Positions 34,441-47,947 of a stretch of DNA of 64,000 nt are shown piece by piece; position 1 is the stretch's first letter; the number at the start of each line of letters is the position of its first letter. Where the stretch lies: assembly GCA_031772625.1 (NCBI GenBank), contig CM062805.1, positions 515,448,102 through 515,512,101 of the forward strand, read 5' to 3'. The notes beneath the pieces are model-generated. The model was not told the DNA's origin and searched no databases. It saw nothing but the letters and a program-made list of their open reading frames with translations. This DNA is from Pinus tabuliformis (Eukaryota; Streptophyta; Pinopsida; Pinales; Pinaceae). The position numbers and the translations under genes were made by a program.

Positions 34441-35970
34441 GTCCTCCCCCCTTAGGAAGCAATGGTCACCATTGCATTGAGTTCCTCCATGAGATGAGGA
34501 AACTTTTGCTAAATTTGGTCCCTTGTGAGCCATTTGTCTTGGTGAAGGAGTTGGCCTGCTTTGACAACTCAATATAGTTGTATCCTCTGTTGCCAAGTGT
34601 TCTTGATCTGTGTGTCCATGATCTGATCAATTGTGGTATGTTCCATGCAGTGTGAATTGAGCTCTGTTGGTGTGAGTTGTTCTGTAATGTCAAATGTGTC
34701 CAACAATGGTGGAAAGTATGGTCGAAGGCAATCTACATTGAACACTAGGTGCAAACCAAGGAATGGTGGGATGCTGAGTTCGAATGCATTGTCACCGACG
34801 GCCTTGATGATGGCGTATGGCCGATATCGGAGCGGGCAAAGCTTGTGGTGGGGTCCATCAAGGCGCTCTTTCTACAAATGAAGCCAAACTTTGTCACCCA
34901 CTTGGAACTTGTGCGGCACTCTATGTTGATCATGGCATTGCTTGTACTTAGCGTTGGATCTGTCCAATATATCATGGCCCTGTTGGCGAATGTGTTTAAT
35001 GCGCTCAATGAAGTTGTTAGCCCTTTTAGCTTCGGACTACACGTGAGCCAAATCTACCTGAATGGATGCAAATGGTATGGCCACATAAATGGGGCATAAT
35101 GGCTGAAATCCCAGCCCTACCTAAAAGCGGTTGTGGCCTATTGAGTTGTGGAGAGCTCTGTTGTAGCTGTGTTGGACATAGGGGAGACTTTCATCCCATG
35201 TGAATGGATGCTTCGAGTTATACATACGCAGAATGTATACGATCATCCTATTGACAAACTATGTTTGGCCATCAATTTGAGGATGAAAAGCCGTGGACTT
35301 AGTGAGTTTTGTATCCAGCATCGACCAGAGACTTGACCAAAATGCACTCAGGAATCTGTTGTCCCAGTCTGAGATAATGCATTGTGGGATCCCAAATTGT
35401 ACCCACACTCGCTCAAAGAAGAGCTTAGTGGTGGCCTTTATTGTGATACTCTTCTTGCAGGCCGCCATGATGGCCATCTTAGAGAATCTATTGATAACCA
35501 CAAAAATGCAATCGTTGTCGTGCTTAGTAGAAGGAAGGTCCGACATGTAATCCATGGAGACAGATTCTCAAGGCTGACTAGGAGTAGGTAGAGGAGTATA
35601 CAAGCCTTGCTTCTTGATGGTTGGTTTGCCAATGGCGCATGCGGTGCAGGATATAATGTACTTCCCAACATCTTGACGAAGTGTCGGCCAATAAAAATAC
35701 TTCTACAATATCGCCATTGTTTTCTCTACTTTTAAATGTCCAGTGACCCGACTGTAGTGCGCCTCCCAAATCATCTTGGCACGCTCACTTGAAGGAACAC
35801 ATATGTGTCCCAACTGGCATAATAGTGTATCCTGAAGGTGAAAATTTAGAACTGTCTTGCCCTCTAGGAGTGTCTGGTATATGTTGTCAAATTCTAGATC
35901 GCTCTTGTAAAGATGCGGCCACCACGATGTCTCATGCCCACAGGAGTTGAGCACAGTGATTAGTGCCATG
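34441..35970 (-). pseudogene. Gypsy 2 integrase region
   Basis: Minus-strand fragments in order: zinc-binding region (KMIWEAHYSRVTGHLKVEKT, about 35703-35800), the core with MDYMSDLPSTKHDNDCIFVV and CIISDWDNRFLSAFW (35259-35555), and the C-terminal part in 34500-35100. Fossil with multiple breaks. Confidence 0.85.
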
Positions 35971-35978
35971 ACCGGTGG

Positions 35979-37825
35979 TCAGTTAAGGCAATCAGCGACA
36001 TTATTGGTGTTGCCCTCCTTATAATTAATGTTCAAATGGAACTGTTGCAGATAGGTAGACCATTTCTGATGGTGATTGTTCTGCAACTTCCCTTGTGTCT
36101 GTATGAACTGCAGAGGCCGGTGGTCTATGTGGATGACCGTTTCCTTCCCCATAATGTAATGCTTCCATTGACAGCAGGCCTGCACAATGGAATACATTTC
36201 TTTGTCGTAAGTGGGGTACTTTTGGACTGTGTCTGAAAGTGTCTCACTGTGGTAAGCCACTAGATGCCCATGTTGAGTAAGAACTGCACCAATAGCATAG
36301 TTGGAGGCATCTGTCTCAATCTCAAATGGTTGTTGCAGGTCTGGTAATGTGAGCACTAGTGCATAATAGAGGCGATTCTTCAACTCGGAGAATGCTCGTT
36401 GTTGGATTTCCAACTAAAAGAACTTTGCTTTCACTCTGTCCTTGGTGACTTGACTTAAAGGCCAAGTGATATGAGAGAACACCAACATGAATCGACGGTA
36501 GAAATTGGCAAGACCCAAAAAGTTGCGGAGCTTTGTTAGAGTGGTTGGGGCTGGCCAATTTTGAATGACTTTTATCTTGGATGGGTCCACATGTACACCC
36601 TATTCATTAATGATGTACCCCAGATATTGAACCTGGGTCAGGCCAAAGGTGCATTTCTCTAAGTTAGCACACAACTTGTGTTGTTGAAGGGTTTGAAGGA
36701 CCTGTCGAACATGGTGGAGGTGCTCTTACCAACTATGGATGAGGATTAAGATGTCATCTAAATACACCACCACGAATGCATTGGTGAAGGGCCGCAAGAT
36801 GTTTTCCATCAATCTCATGAAGGTTGCAAGGGCGTTCGTCAATCCGAATGACATGACCAACCATTCGAAAAGGCCCTCCTTCGATTTGAAGGAAGTCTTC
36901 CACACATCGGAGTGTTCGATAAGCACCTGGTGATAACCTGACTTCAAGTCAATCTTGATGAAATATTTGGCCCCCTTTCCAGAAGGTCATCAATCCATGA
37001 GATTGGGTACCTATTCCGGACAGTGATCTTGTTCAGCACCCAATAGTCAATACAGAGCCTTCAGGTCCCATCCTTCTTCTGTACCAATACAATCAGGCTC
37101 CCATAGGGTGATGAGCTTGGCTTGATGTACCCTTTCTATAGTGGTTCCCGAATCTGCCTCTTGATCTCATCATTCTCCAGAACAGAGCATCAATAGATCA
37201 GTCCATGGGGCAGCAGCACATCATGGGTCAGATCGATGGAGTGATTCACTTGACAATGTAGAGGTACCCTTGTGGGTGAGGTGAAAATGTCCTTGTACTC
37301 CTCCACGACCTTGTCCATCTTCTGCTGCTGTGCAGAGGAGCCCTTCCTAGAAGCTGTGGCCACAAACTTCTTCTTGCCTTAGGGGCGAATCATAAGGAAA
37401 ATGAATTTCATGGTCTGGGAAATGATCTTACTACATTGCTTTGCAGTGATCAAAGATATGGCGGTAGGCGAGGCTACCTCCGGTATCCTATACAAATTAT
37501 TAGCCAAAGTAATAATCACAAAGCGAGGTCTAGACTCATATGCAACATGTCACTTCCACAAGTATGGTTGTCTTAACAATACATCATAAAATTCAAGAGG
37601 AGAAACATCACATAGTACCTCATCCATGAAGGGCTTGATGTTGTAGGGAAGGCAGCACTGCTGGCTGACGCGAAGATCTCGTCCTTGGTGAAGCCACCTG
37701 ATGGTGTACAACTGTGGATGTGTTGTAGTCTTTAGGCCCAGCTGCTTCACGAATTCTGCTGAAATGAGGTTCTTTTGGCTCCAGCTATCAATAATGAACT
37801 GCAGCGAAAAACCCTTCACCCACAT
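35979..37825 (-). pseudogene. Gypsy 2 protease, RT and RNase H
   Basis: Protease-like region at 37550-37825 (FIIDSWSQKNLISAEFVKQL). RT at about 36600-37300 with [27 protein letters not shown] and [10 protein letters not shown]. RNase H at 35979-36413 with IETDASNYAIGAVLTQHGH, YDKEMYSIVQA and HIDHRPLQF. Ty3/Gypsy order on the minus strand. Confidence 0.88.
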
Positions 37826-37849
37826 CTATAAGTGGAAGAAGTGTTCCCC

Positions 37850-39040
37850 CTCCTATGGATCCTCAGGCTCAATTTTCTGGATATTTGTGGTGGCTATAGT
37901 GGCACTAGGCTCTGCATCAATGATCTGATTCCCTTTTTCAGTCCCCTTATCGGGTTTTGATTTAGAGTCAGAACCTGCATCTGATTCGTAAGCCTTCAAC
38001 TCAGCCACTAGTGACTGCTTGGCTCGACACTCACTTGTATTGTGAGTGGAACTCTTATGGAACTCACACCATTTTCCCGTGTCCTTCTTCGTCTTCGTGG
38101 TGTTGTTATTCTCTTGTGGCTTCGGCGGGTTGTCCTGGGTAGCCATGCCTTGGCTTAGTCCCTTTTTCTATGGTTTGGGGGTGCCTTTTCCTTGCTTTGG
38201 ATTCGCAGATCCAAAGTCCCGCTTCTTTTGTTTAAATTTCTGCTCAATCTTTACAGCGTATCGATACACCGTGTTGAGCAAGGAAATGTCCAGGAACTCC
38301 ATCTCGTCCTGGATGTACTTGTGTAGAAAATCGCAGTACTTAAGCACCAAATGTCGCTCAGTGTCCTTGATACCCAGCTTCATGCGAAGGGTATGGAAAG
38401 TATTTGTGAACTCCGACACATCTTGGTCCCTTCCCTGCCATAGTGTGGTCCACTTTATGTATTTATCTTCATAGCTCCTGATAGGGTAATACTGTTCCTT
38501 GATGACGTATTAGAAAGAATTCCAAGTGAGTGTAGCTGAAAACAGCAAGGGTTCACTCTCGTCCTTTTGTTCACAGTAGGTTTCCCACCAGTCCTTGACG
38601 TGTGGGGTGGCTTTGAGAAGTGCAAATGTAATATTTTCCCGATTGGAAAAGTCATGAACTAAAAAATATCCTTCCAATATATTTAACCATTTATCTACAA
38701 CATCTGCATCTATTAGGCCTTCGAATATGGGAATATCGAAGTTAACTTGTACCTTAAAAGGAGTGGTGCCTCCAGAGTGGCTGTTGGATGAAGATACATC
38801 GCATGTGGGTAGTTATCGAAGGATCTAGACAAAGTTATCCATCGTCGTGTCCCTTTGTCACTCGAGGGATTCCTCGAGAAACATTTTGAAAGGATCTTCT
38901 GCCCCCTTGTCTTTTTTTCTTCCTCCATGGGAGGTCGGCGGGTTTTGCGAGGCTGATCCTGCAATGGCTCAACCAAATCAAGCCCTAACTCCTTATACCC
39001 CAACCTCGTTGGGGACATGCAAAGAAAAATAGAGAAAGAG
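37850..39040 (-). pseudogene. Gypsy 2 gag
   Basis: The right part matches retrotransposon gag (the minus-strand frame ending near 38713 and pieces to 38168). A zinc-knuckle-like motif WCEFHKSSTHNTSECRAKQ lies near 38040. A closely similar gag fragment occurs at 61270-61930. Confidence 0.82.
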
Positions 39041-39046
39041 AAAACT

Positions 39047-39058
39047 GCTCTGATACCA
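39047..39058 (-). other. Primer binding site of Gypsy 2
   Basis: Minus-strand TGGTATCAGAGC, complementary to initiator-Met tRNA, one base from the LTR. Confidence 0.9.
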
Positions 39059-39059
39059 T

Positions 39060-39667
39060 TGATCCAAACTTAAACAAGAATGCAAAAACTTACAGATATA
39101 ACCATAAACATAGAGATGCAGCAGAAAAACACTTCATTTCATTAATAGAAAAATATTTAACTATGCTTACAAACATAATGGAAATAAGATAGCTCGGGCG
39201 ATGGTAGCTTATCTCTGAGAAGAGATGTGACGGCTACATGCCTCTGAACTAAGTTACAATGGGGCTCAAGGGTCTTTTTATTATTGAACAATAAGAGAAA
39301 ACCCTAAACAACCAAAACCCTAACCTGAAGAGATGTAACACCAAGAGTTTATGGGCCTCGTTGGGGTTAGTTAGGCAGCCAACTTCACGGGGTCATAACT
39401 TGGTCATATTATCTCTGTTTAACGTGTATGATATCTCGTTGGAAAGATCTCTCCGAGGACTACAGTTGCCAATGTGATTTATATAGCAATCACGAAGGAA
39501 TTTTTCCAAAAAAAAATGTCGTTTAGGGCCTCAAAACAGCTCCGGAAGTTCACGACCTGAAAAATTGCCAAAAATAGTAAATTGTGCTACAATTAAGGAA
39601 ACTGAAAGAAACAATGGTGAGGGTCCAAGTGGAATAAGAGAGTGGCCACCAATGTCCATGTGGATCA
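39060..39667 (-). repeat. 5' LTR of Gypsy 2 (right copy)
   Basis: 608 bp with TGATCCA...TGGATCA ends. It holds a segment starting TCATAACTTGGTCATATTAT and ending in GTTGGAAAG, which also occurs in other LTRs of the window. Confidence 0.92.
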
Positions 39668-39840
39668 ACACATGAATACTCCTAGCTCAAAAACATCTTC
39701 CTGCATCATAAACAATTAAAACAATTGTACAATAATATCCATGTGTTAGTTGACATAGTCCATCATATCCATATATGGGACCTAAGGATACAAGGTTAAA
39801 ATTTCTTATGGTGATAGTTACTTGATGCAATAACATATAT

Positions 39841-40050
39841 CAAAGGACTAAATATGATTGGTAGAGGACGAGTTGAAAGGAAAGTTAGATGAAATTTTAT
39901 ATGTATATAGTTGAAGTGCACAAGATCTTAGGCACATGTTCTTATCGAAGGACTGTATATTATTGGTAGAGGACGAGTTGAAAGGGAAGAAGGATGAAAG
40001 TTTATATGTATATAGTTGAAGTGCACAAGAGCTTAGGCACATATGATATA
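39841..40050. repeat. 104-bp tandem duplication
   Basis: GGTAGAGGACGAGTTGAAAG at 39860 and 39964, and TTATATGTATATAGTTGAAG in both units, with few mismatches. Confidence 0.9.
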
Positions 40051-40441
40051 GGAACCTAAAAGAGGAGCACATGATATAGCAATACACAAGAGGAATTGAA
40101 ATGCATAAAATATGCATGAAGAGGTGTTGTAATAAGGAAGTTTATGCAATGTGCATGGAAGGTGAAGTGTCAAGCACAAAGAAAGGAATACAATTATCAT
40201 CATTATTATGCACCACCAAAGAAGACAATACTTTGCAAGCTATTACAATAGTTATACCTCAGGAGGAAAGTGAAGAGTCAATGAGGGAAATGAAAAGTTT
40301 TAACGGTTTGGAATAAACAAATGGTAGTCTAAATGAATGTTTTAGCTAGCCCATATTGATAAATAATTGTAATGTTAGTAGAGACTTAAGTAATGGAAAT
40401 TAGATATTGAGGCACATATGCAGATGTCGATTTGTATTAAT

Positions 40442-40560
40442 ATTTTTTTAATAGGAATGATTAGATATAATGCACTCAATACAAGTTCTAGGGATAGGAT
40501 TTGAACCTAGGTCAATGGATTATAGGGCCATTGCACTTCCACCATGCCACTTGGATGTTC
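40442..40560 (-). repeat. tRNA-derived SINE-like unit
   Basis: On the minus strand, an A-box-like TGGCATGGTGG (40549-40539) and a perfect B box GGTTCAAATCC (40507-40497) are separated by 31 bp. A CAATGG...CCATTG pair sits where an anticodon stem would be. The acceptor stem does not form, so it is not a working tRNA. Downstream about 60 bp of other sequence ends in a run of A (plus-strand T run at 40441-40449). The tRNA-like head plus A tail suggests a SINE. No clear target duplication. Confidence 0.55.
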
Positions 40561-42786
40561 TTACAATTATATTTAATATGATTTAAAAGATAAAAAATGA
40601 ATTTAAATGCTTTTAATTATATAATATATATGAAACAAAAAATGAAATCTAATCAAGTATGGAAATAAATTTCAAACATAGAAATGGTTAACATACAAAG
40701 TAATGAAATCAAACATTCCATTACGTCATTGTAGAATATGCTAATGCACCAACCAAATGGGCCCCAAGAGTGGCCTATATTTCAATCATTTGGCCAATGG
40801 GTTATAGGAATGCAATTTTTCTATAATACATTCATGGTCATCTTCTACAATATTCCATCTCGTCAATTCACCTCTGTTTACTTTGATTTCTATGACTTCT
40901 ATTTGAATATATATCACCAAATAGATACATTAGTAAGATATATATTCAAACATAAGATCTTTATAGATAATATAATAACCCCGTCTTTTCACTTTTTTTC
41001 AAAAAAGTGATCCGTCACAACCATGTCGCCAATCTAGTATGTGTAATATCCATTTTAATATAGTTGCACTAGCTTGAATTCTATTTGTGTGCATCACATC
41101 AAATGGTATTCAATGCCAACAAATGCATAAATTTTAGCCACAATTCAAAATGTTAATTAATATATGTTTGTTCAAGTTTGCATTAAGTTGAAGAGGCCAA
41201 ATAAAATACCATTTATCTATAATTATCCCATTAATGAAGTCACATACCTTCTCTGGAAACATAAAAAACTTGATTACGATTAAGTGAAACCACAAGCTCT
41301 TCAACATGCATATCTTTCCATTTCAAAATTGGATGTGGCCCCTTTGGGTTAAGAGGGACATATTTTTATTGTTTCACATATCAATGATTTTGAAATGGAT
41401 CAAAGTGCGCATCCATTTGCATCAATACAAAATCCACAAAAGCATACATGCTTTCTTACCTCAATGGAAAAGATATCACACATGCCTTTACTTTGAACAT
41501 AGTATAACTCAATTGCGCTAACTATAGTTTCACAATGGCAAGGCATTGATCTCTACACATCACCAAATGTAACATTCTAAAAGAGCCAACATCATATGAT
41601 ATCAAATATATTTTTTCTACTAAACATGTGTGTCAAAGTATGTTGAAAATTTGAGTTTTAAGTTTCACACTATAGTATCTTATCTATGTAATAGTCTCAC
41701 CTATTTGTGCCCTTTATGGCCTAAATTCAATTTGCACTAGTCAACTAATTCAATAAATGATTTGAGTTGGAATACATCATGACATATTTGGTATCTCCTA
41801 AGTGCCCATTTCACACAAGCACTCACACCATTATATTCACCCTTTCCAATGATGTCTTATTTACTTATGAAGTTGAATCATCTAATAAAAAGTGCATCCC
41901 AATTTCAACTATCACACAAACCCATCATGCGAAATCTAGAGCTTTGTAAATACTATCATGAATCATGATCTTTGTAAATGATTCATAAATCAACCCAAAC
42001 CAATGTTGAACAAATAGTGTGTTATGCTCATAATCAGTATTCACGTAAAGATGGTACTCCTTAATCACAACATATGATTCTAGAGTGTTGTCCTTTCCAT
42101 TAATGCTCACTTATGCATGTCTATACTACACACCACAAATATAAACACCTACACATACAAGTCATTCATTAGTAAGACTTTAATTTTAGTGCCCAATACA
42201 TTAGAAAAACAAAAGATTGATATGTGCGAAATACACAAAAAATACCTTAAAAAGTAATACCTGGTCGAAATGATAATACTTGCTCTATATCTCTATTTAG
42301 GGAGAAAATGTGTAGTTCTCATGAAAGCATAGCTCACGAGACTATCTAAATTGTGAAGCTTACCACCTCGATCTATGACAGTGCTTGATATATTTTTAAA
42401 TTTGATTTTGGAACTTCTCCATGAATTTTAAATTAGGGACATTGTCCTCAAGAAATTCAATCCTCTTAGAACCCACACACAAAGAAGATAGCATACATAT
42501 TAACATGCACTTATATCGTCCATGTGATTGTGATATCTAACAGCCAAGGGTGTGTGAGATCCATAGCAAAATTACTATGGAAAAATGTCATATTAATGCA
42601 TTTAGGGAATCTTCTTCCACCCATACATGTTTTACTAAAAAATAAAAAAAGGAACCCCCTTTGCATAATATCATTGAAATGGAACCATGAACTATGGAAG
42701 GAGGGGGGTCACCTCACCAACGCCTTTTATAAGAAACCGACAAATGTGTCATAATAGAGCTAGAGTTAAATGTGTTATTCACAACA

Positions 42787-43721
42787 ATCGGATCCATAAA
42801 CTTCCATGGATATTCCACTAGGCAATTCGTCACAATATATATGATAAAATTATACTTGAAAAATATGAAATCTACACCATGAGGTTTCATTTCTCTTTAG
42901 ATTTCTGGATCTGTAAATTATTGTTTATTACGTATGCATGCAAATTATGATTATGCAAAAAATAGAGAACAAAAAATAAAGACTCACAAACCACGATTGA
43001 CACAAGATATAACCCGGGAAACCATTTCGAGAGAAAACCTAGCTGTAAGGTGAGGTTGCTCTGCTCTCTTTCTCTGTATAGAAAATGGTTACAAGTACAA
43101 ATAAGTAAGGTTTGTGACCCATGGGCTACTACAATGCACAAGTCCTCTTTGTGTGTTCTCTCCCAATCCCCTTACTACTTTTCTTATCTATGGAACAAAT
43201 GCACTCAAAAATAATGGAACCCCTTTTCCTCCTAGTAGCTTGGTTATAACACAACCCGATAGCCTATTAGTTGTTAGGTTTGACTCCCCCAACTCTTAAA
43301 TAGAGTAATAATATGGACTCTTCTAGAGTCTTTTTCATCATGATCATGTGGATAGATGCTTTTCCTTGAGTAATGGGGGCTAACATAACACCCTCTTGAA
43401 TTATGGTGGTAAAATAGAAAGGTCGCTTTCTTAATAGCATAACTTTTGCATATAGACTTTGAATGAGGTGATTATTGCATCATTGGAAAGGTATATGTGT
43501 GTAGAATAGGAAAAAAATGTGTAGCACTAAAACAAAAACAAAAAAATTACCCCACAAAAAATGTCATTTGATGCCTCAAAATTCTCTCGAAAGGTTTCAG
43601 ACCCCAATTTTCCAAACTAGGTCTCACTGGTAAAAATGGTCATGTGACTTGATTCCTCCATCTTTTCCACACTGAAAGCATCAATATGGATGAAAACAAT
43701 AAAATTATTTAGCTCATATCA
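42787..43721 (-). repeat. 3' LTR of Gypsy 3 (left copy)
   Basis: About 930 bp ending ATATCA, next to a purine tract on the minus strand (AAAATGGGGAGGTC). The outer boundary is certain only to a few bases. Confidence 0.82.
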
Positions 43722-46700
43722 GACCTCCCCATTTTGGGAGGCTTTTGTTCCCAAAATTATTTATTAAATGAGGTGAGGAAAATTTTCCTCCACCTTCTCT
43801 CGGGTGTACCAATTAGCCTTGCTTGGAAGTTGTCCTTCAACCCAATTTTACAAAGGTAATGTTGCCCCTATATTTTAGTTAAGTACATCTTTTGGAAAAT
43901 TGTATTCTCTATCAACTCTCCCTAAGCATCTTGTGCCAAATCCTCCACAAAAGGTAGGACATGTTCCTCTTCCTAATCTACCATGGAAGGCTCATATAGT
44001 TTCAAATTATCTACATTCACAATTGAGTAAATACGCATGTATGGGAGTAGATTGATTCTATAGGGTTTGTGTCCCACCTTTTCTAGTATCTTAAAGGGAT
44101 CATATTGCAGAGCCTTGATTTTCTTACTAAGACCCTATAACCTCTCCTTGTTTAACTATAACCATACCTTGTATCCCAACTTGAACAACTTCTCTATTTT
44201 TTGTTGATCATGATTGGCATTGTATTTTCATGTGACTTCTTCAGCGTCTCCTGTACCTGTACATATATTTTCCTGATCTTTTCTACAAAAAAAAATTCCC
44301 CTAAGGTATCTCTTTTAATATCCTCCCTCACTCCTCCTTGTTTTCCATATGCAATATCCAAAGGTGAAGGTGGCAAATATCCAAAACAAATTTCAAATGA
44401 GGACTTACCAATAGAAGTGTGTACTACTCTATTATAAGAATTTTGTATATATACTAAATTTTCATCCCATTTATTCAAATGTTTCTCATTGTAACCCCTC
44501 AAAAGTTGCACCAAAGTTCTTACATGTTGGGCCAATATACATACCTCTACAAGTTGGTCAATATCTTCCCTAAACCAAAGTGCCTTGCAACCTTGGAGGT
44601 GTGAGCCTCTCTAATCAGCTGCAATCACTCACCTTTAGGAATACATAACTTAACTAGCCTATAGAGTAACCAATTCTAGAGATGGTATTCAATTGTGTTG
44701 TCACTATCCTACACATGACTCTAGGTCTGCAACTATTGAAACACCTCCTTGAAGTCCTTATCCTCTAAATATGCCTCTTTGTATGCATCATGGGTTAATG
44801 GCTCCATGTGCATAAGAGTTCCTAAAGTCGTGGCTTTGATATGGGTGTCCTTGAAAGCATGTCAACTAGCTTGTTTATGTTTCCCTTCTTGTACTTGATT
44901 ACTAAATGAAACTATTGTAGAAACCCAATCCACTTGTAATGCCTGGTTTATTATATCTTACTCTGGGCATGTAGGTACTATAGTGGTTCGTGATATGTGT
45001 GGATTACTTTCTCCTTTCCCATCAGATTTTGTTTCCACTTCTTCACAGCTTGCATCGGGGCATAAAGCTCCTTGTTGTAGGTAGGGTAATTAAGAACTTC
45101 CTCGTGCAATATTTTATAATGGTAGCATACATGCCTTCCTATTTACATCAAGACCACTCCCATAGCATACTCACTCGCATCTATCTCCACTTTGAAGGGC
45201 TGCTACAAGTTTTGTAATTCCAAAATTGGTGCTTGATTGGTCTTCTTATTTAGCTCCTCAAAGGCCCTCTATTGACTCTCTCCCCACTGGAAACTCTTGC
45301 CACTTATTGTTATGGTGTGGAGTGGTGTTGATACCACTGAAAATGAGGTTATGAATTTCCTCAATTACTATGTTTCCCTAATGAAACTCCTAACCTTAGA
45401 AACATTAGTAGGCACCAACTATTTCATGAAGGCCTCCATCTTGGCAGGATGTCTCTTTAACTTTCCTCCACCTATCACATACCCTAGATACACCAAATAC
45501 TATTGTGTAAACTCACACTTCTTGATATTTGCTAGTAGTTGGTGCTTCTTTAATGTCTCCAACACTTGCATAAAATGTGAGATGTGCTCCTCCCAGGTAG
45601 CACTATATACCGATATAACATCCAAATATATAATAACAAATGAATCTATAAAATGGCGCATTATATCAATCATTAACCTCATAAACATTGTTGATGCATT
45701 ACATAGGCTCAAATGGCATGACTAACCACTCATGCAAGCCATGCCTAGTTTTGAAGGAAATATTTTAGGTATCTTCTTCTCTCACTTGAACCTGGTGATA
45801 TCCAAACTTTAAGTCTAGCTTGGTGAAGTCTTTAGCTTACTGCAATTGATCCAGTAGATCCTCTATTTTGGGTATGGTGTACTTGTTCTTTAGCGTAATT
45901 ATGTTCAATGCCCTGTAATATATACACATTTTCAAAGTCCCTTCCTTCTTTGGCACAATGATTATGGGTGACCCACATGGTGATGTAATCTATCAATTGA
46001 CACCATGTTCTAGTATCTTTTGAAAGTTTTTCTTCACCTCACTCGCTTCTATAACAGACTACCTATACAACAATAGTTGGATCTCGTGCTCCACCTCCCT
46101 CTTGGGTGGTATCCCTTTAGACTCCGAGAACACATCCCTATATGTCTATAGCAACTCTTCCCATCGTTGTTTCAGTTTCTTAGTATACCCCTCCAGGGAT
46201 GCTTTTTCTCTCACTAACTCTTCTACATACTTATTTTCTCTTAAAAATAGTAAAGCATACGTCTTGCTTGAAACGATTAATTTCTTGGCTTGGTTGGCAC
46301 TTACTAGTGAAATTTTTTACTTTTATTTATGCACATTGATGGTGAATGATTTTCCATCCTTGACGAGTCGATACTAGTGTCTCTCCACATGAAGATTACA
46401 TCCCTCATGTGAATGTAGGGACTTCCAAACGCCACTCTGTATACATCAAGGGGAACTACATATAGTTATATTCCATCAATCAAATCAACACTAATAGTAA
46501 ATTTAATTTTGCACTATTTGTTACCATTGTTTCTACATCCTTATTTACCCATCCCAATGGATATGGGTTTGGATTATCATAAACTCCTAATCCCAATTTT
46601 TTAACTAACTCTATTGCAATGGGATTCATTTGCGATCTTGAATCAAATGGAGCATCAATCTTGGTCTCTTTAACCTCTATCTTTATATAGAAGAGTTGGG

Positions 46701-46760
46701 TCTTTTCATTCTCTTCCTATTGTTGAAGGCTACTCAGATTCACCTCCTTCTATATTGATG
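43722..46760 (-). pseudogene. Gypsy 3 protease-RT-RNase H-integrase remains
   Basis: Integrase C-terminal half at 44194-44535 (KWDENLVYIQNSYNRVVHTS, SSFEICFGYLPPSPLDIAYG). RT at 45500-45712 (FMRLMIDIMRHFIDSFVIIY, LLANIKKCEFTQ). RNase H-like in between (about 44880-45300). Protease-like near 46400-46750. Heavily decayed but co-linear with Gypsy pol. Confidence 0.78.
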
Positions 46761-47930
46761 TACAAAATATCTTCTCATCCATTTCTTAGCTACTTTCAAT
46801 TTGATTGCTCGTGTCAGTGGCCATGCGATTTTTCTTCTTATTTACTTCCTTTTTGTTATTCTAGCTAAGTTATGGATGCAACTTCCAACGCTTCTCTTTT
46901 GTATGATCATCAATGTTATAATTGTTTTAGTGGTTGTTGGGATATTACACTAGTGTGTTGTGGCCACCTTATTTTTATCTTTCCCCCCTTTCCACTTCTT
47001 TTTCCCTTCCTTCGAAGTGTCTTGTTGCTCCTTTAACTACCTCAATGAACTTGAGTACCCTTTTTTCAAGCCTATGGTCTCCAGGTATTGTACCTGTACA
47101 TAAGCCTTTTCCATTGATCTAGGCTTTAACAATATCACTTTCTTCTACAAATGTTTGTGTAGGCCCCCCCAATACTTGAGGAGTGAAACTAGGTTCTTTA
47201 GGGAGATACCTAGAATTATGGCCATATTTCTAAATTACGTGGTGTATTCATGTACACTCTACCACTGCTTCTGCCCGAAGTAGTACCATAAGATCCATTG
47301 GTCCTCTACATGCCTGATAGGGTAAAATTATGACTTTATGAGGGTTTTAAAGTCCTCCCACTTAGTCACTAGAGGGTATCTCTCCAACCTTAAGGTCTCT
47401 GTGTGGCTTTTCGACTTAGTCAGGGCATGGTCCTTTAATTTTAGTTGCATAAATAAAATATTTTGTTCTTCCTCTATATGAATAACACAAGAATAAATTC
47501 TAATTTATGCAACCCGTGATTTAGCTTCAGAGCATCAATCTCACCTTACTGCAACTTGATATCAACCTTCTCTTCCATTTTGAAGAGGTATTATGAATGG
47601 TTCATGATACTCACACTGGGTTGATATTTTTTGGGCCCTTTCTTTAGTTCATTCTCTATTTCTTCCCAATCTCTTAATCTCCAATATTATAGGAACTTTG
47701 TGTTAGAACCCCCATCTTTTTCAAATTACCCAATATTATTGGTCATGGTCACCATGAGAAGATTCATGTTATGGTTTATATATTCAACATATGCTTCCAG
47801 CCATGAAAAACTCTCCTCTTCAGGATAATGAGGGTTATTCACAAATGTATTGGCCATGAGTGGGGTCTAATGACTTTTGGCTTAACCGATCTAGATCCCT
47901 TGTGAACATCCACACTATACCTAAAGAAAC
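46760..47930 (-). pseudogene. Gypsy 3 gag region
   Basis: Position between the primer site and protease, and weak gag-like fragments on the minus strand. No intact zinc knuckle seen. Called mainly from context. Confidence 0.55.
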
Positions 47931-47932
47931 TT

Positions 47933-47944
47933 GCTCTGATACCA
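47933..47944 (-). other. Primer binding site of Gypsy 3
   Basis: Minus-strand TGGTATCAGAGC, three bases from the LTR start. Confidence 0.88.
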
Positions 47945-47947
47945 ATA

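Larger units (their letters stand above)
33825..39667 (-). mobile_element. Ty3/Gypsy element (Gypsy 2)
   Basis: 5.8 kb with LTRs at both ends and a perfect ACACA duplication (33820-33824 and 39668-39672). Minus-strand order is 5' LTR, primer site, gag with zinc knuckle, protease, RT, RNase H, integrase, polypurine tract, 3' LTR. Broken in many places. The LTRs differ by roughly 7-10% plus indels by eye, so it is old. Confidence 0.95.
39673..42781. other. AT-rich spacer
   Basis: No recognised gene. Holds a 104-bp tandem duplication (39841-40050) and a SINE-like unit (40442-40560). The remaining open frames have no motif. Confidence 0.55.

Noticed and set aside
40497-40556. A functional tRNA gene
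   Set aside because: The A and B boxes are good, but the acceptor stem does not pair and the anticodon loop would be 9 nt, so I call a SINE-like unit or tRNA relic.
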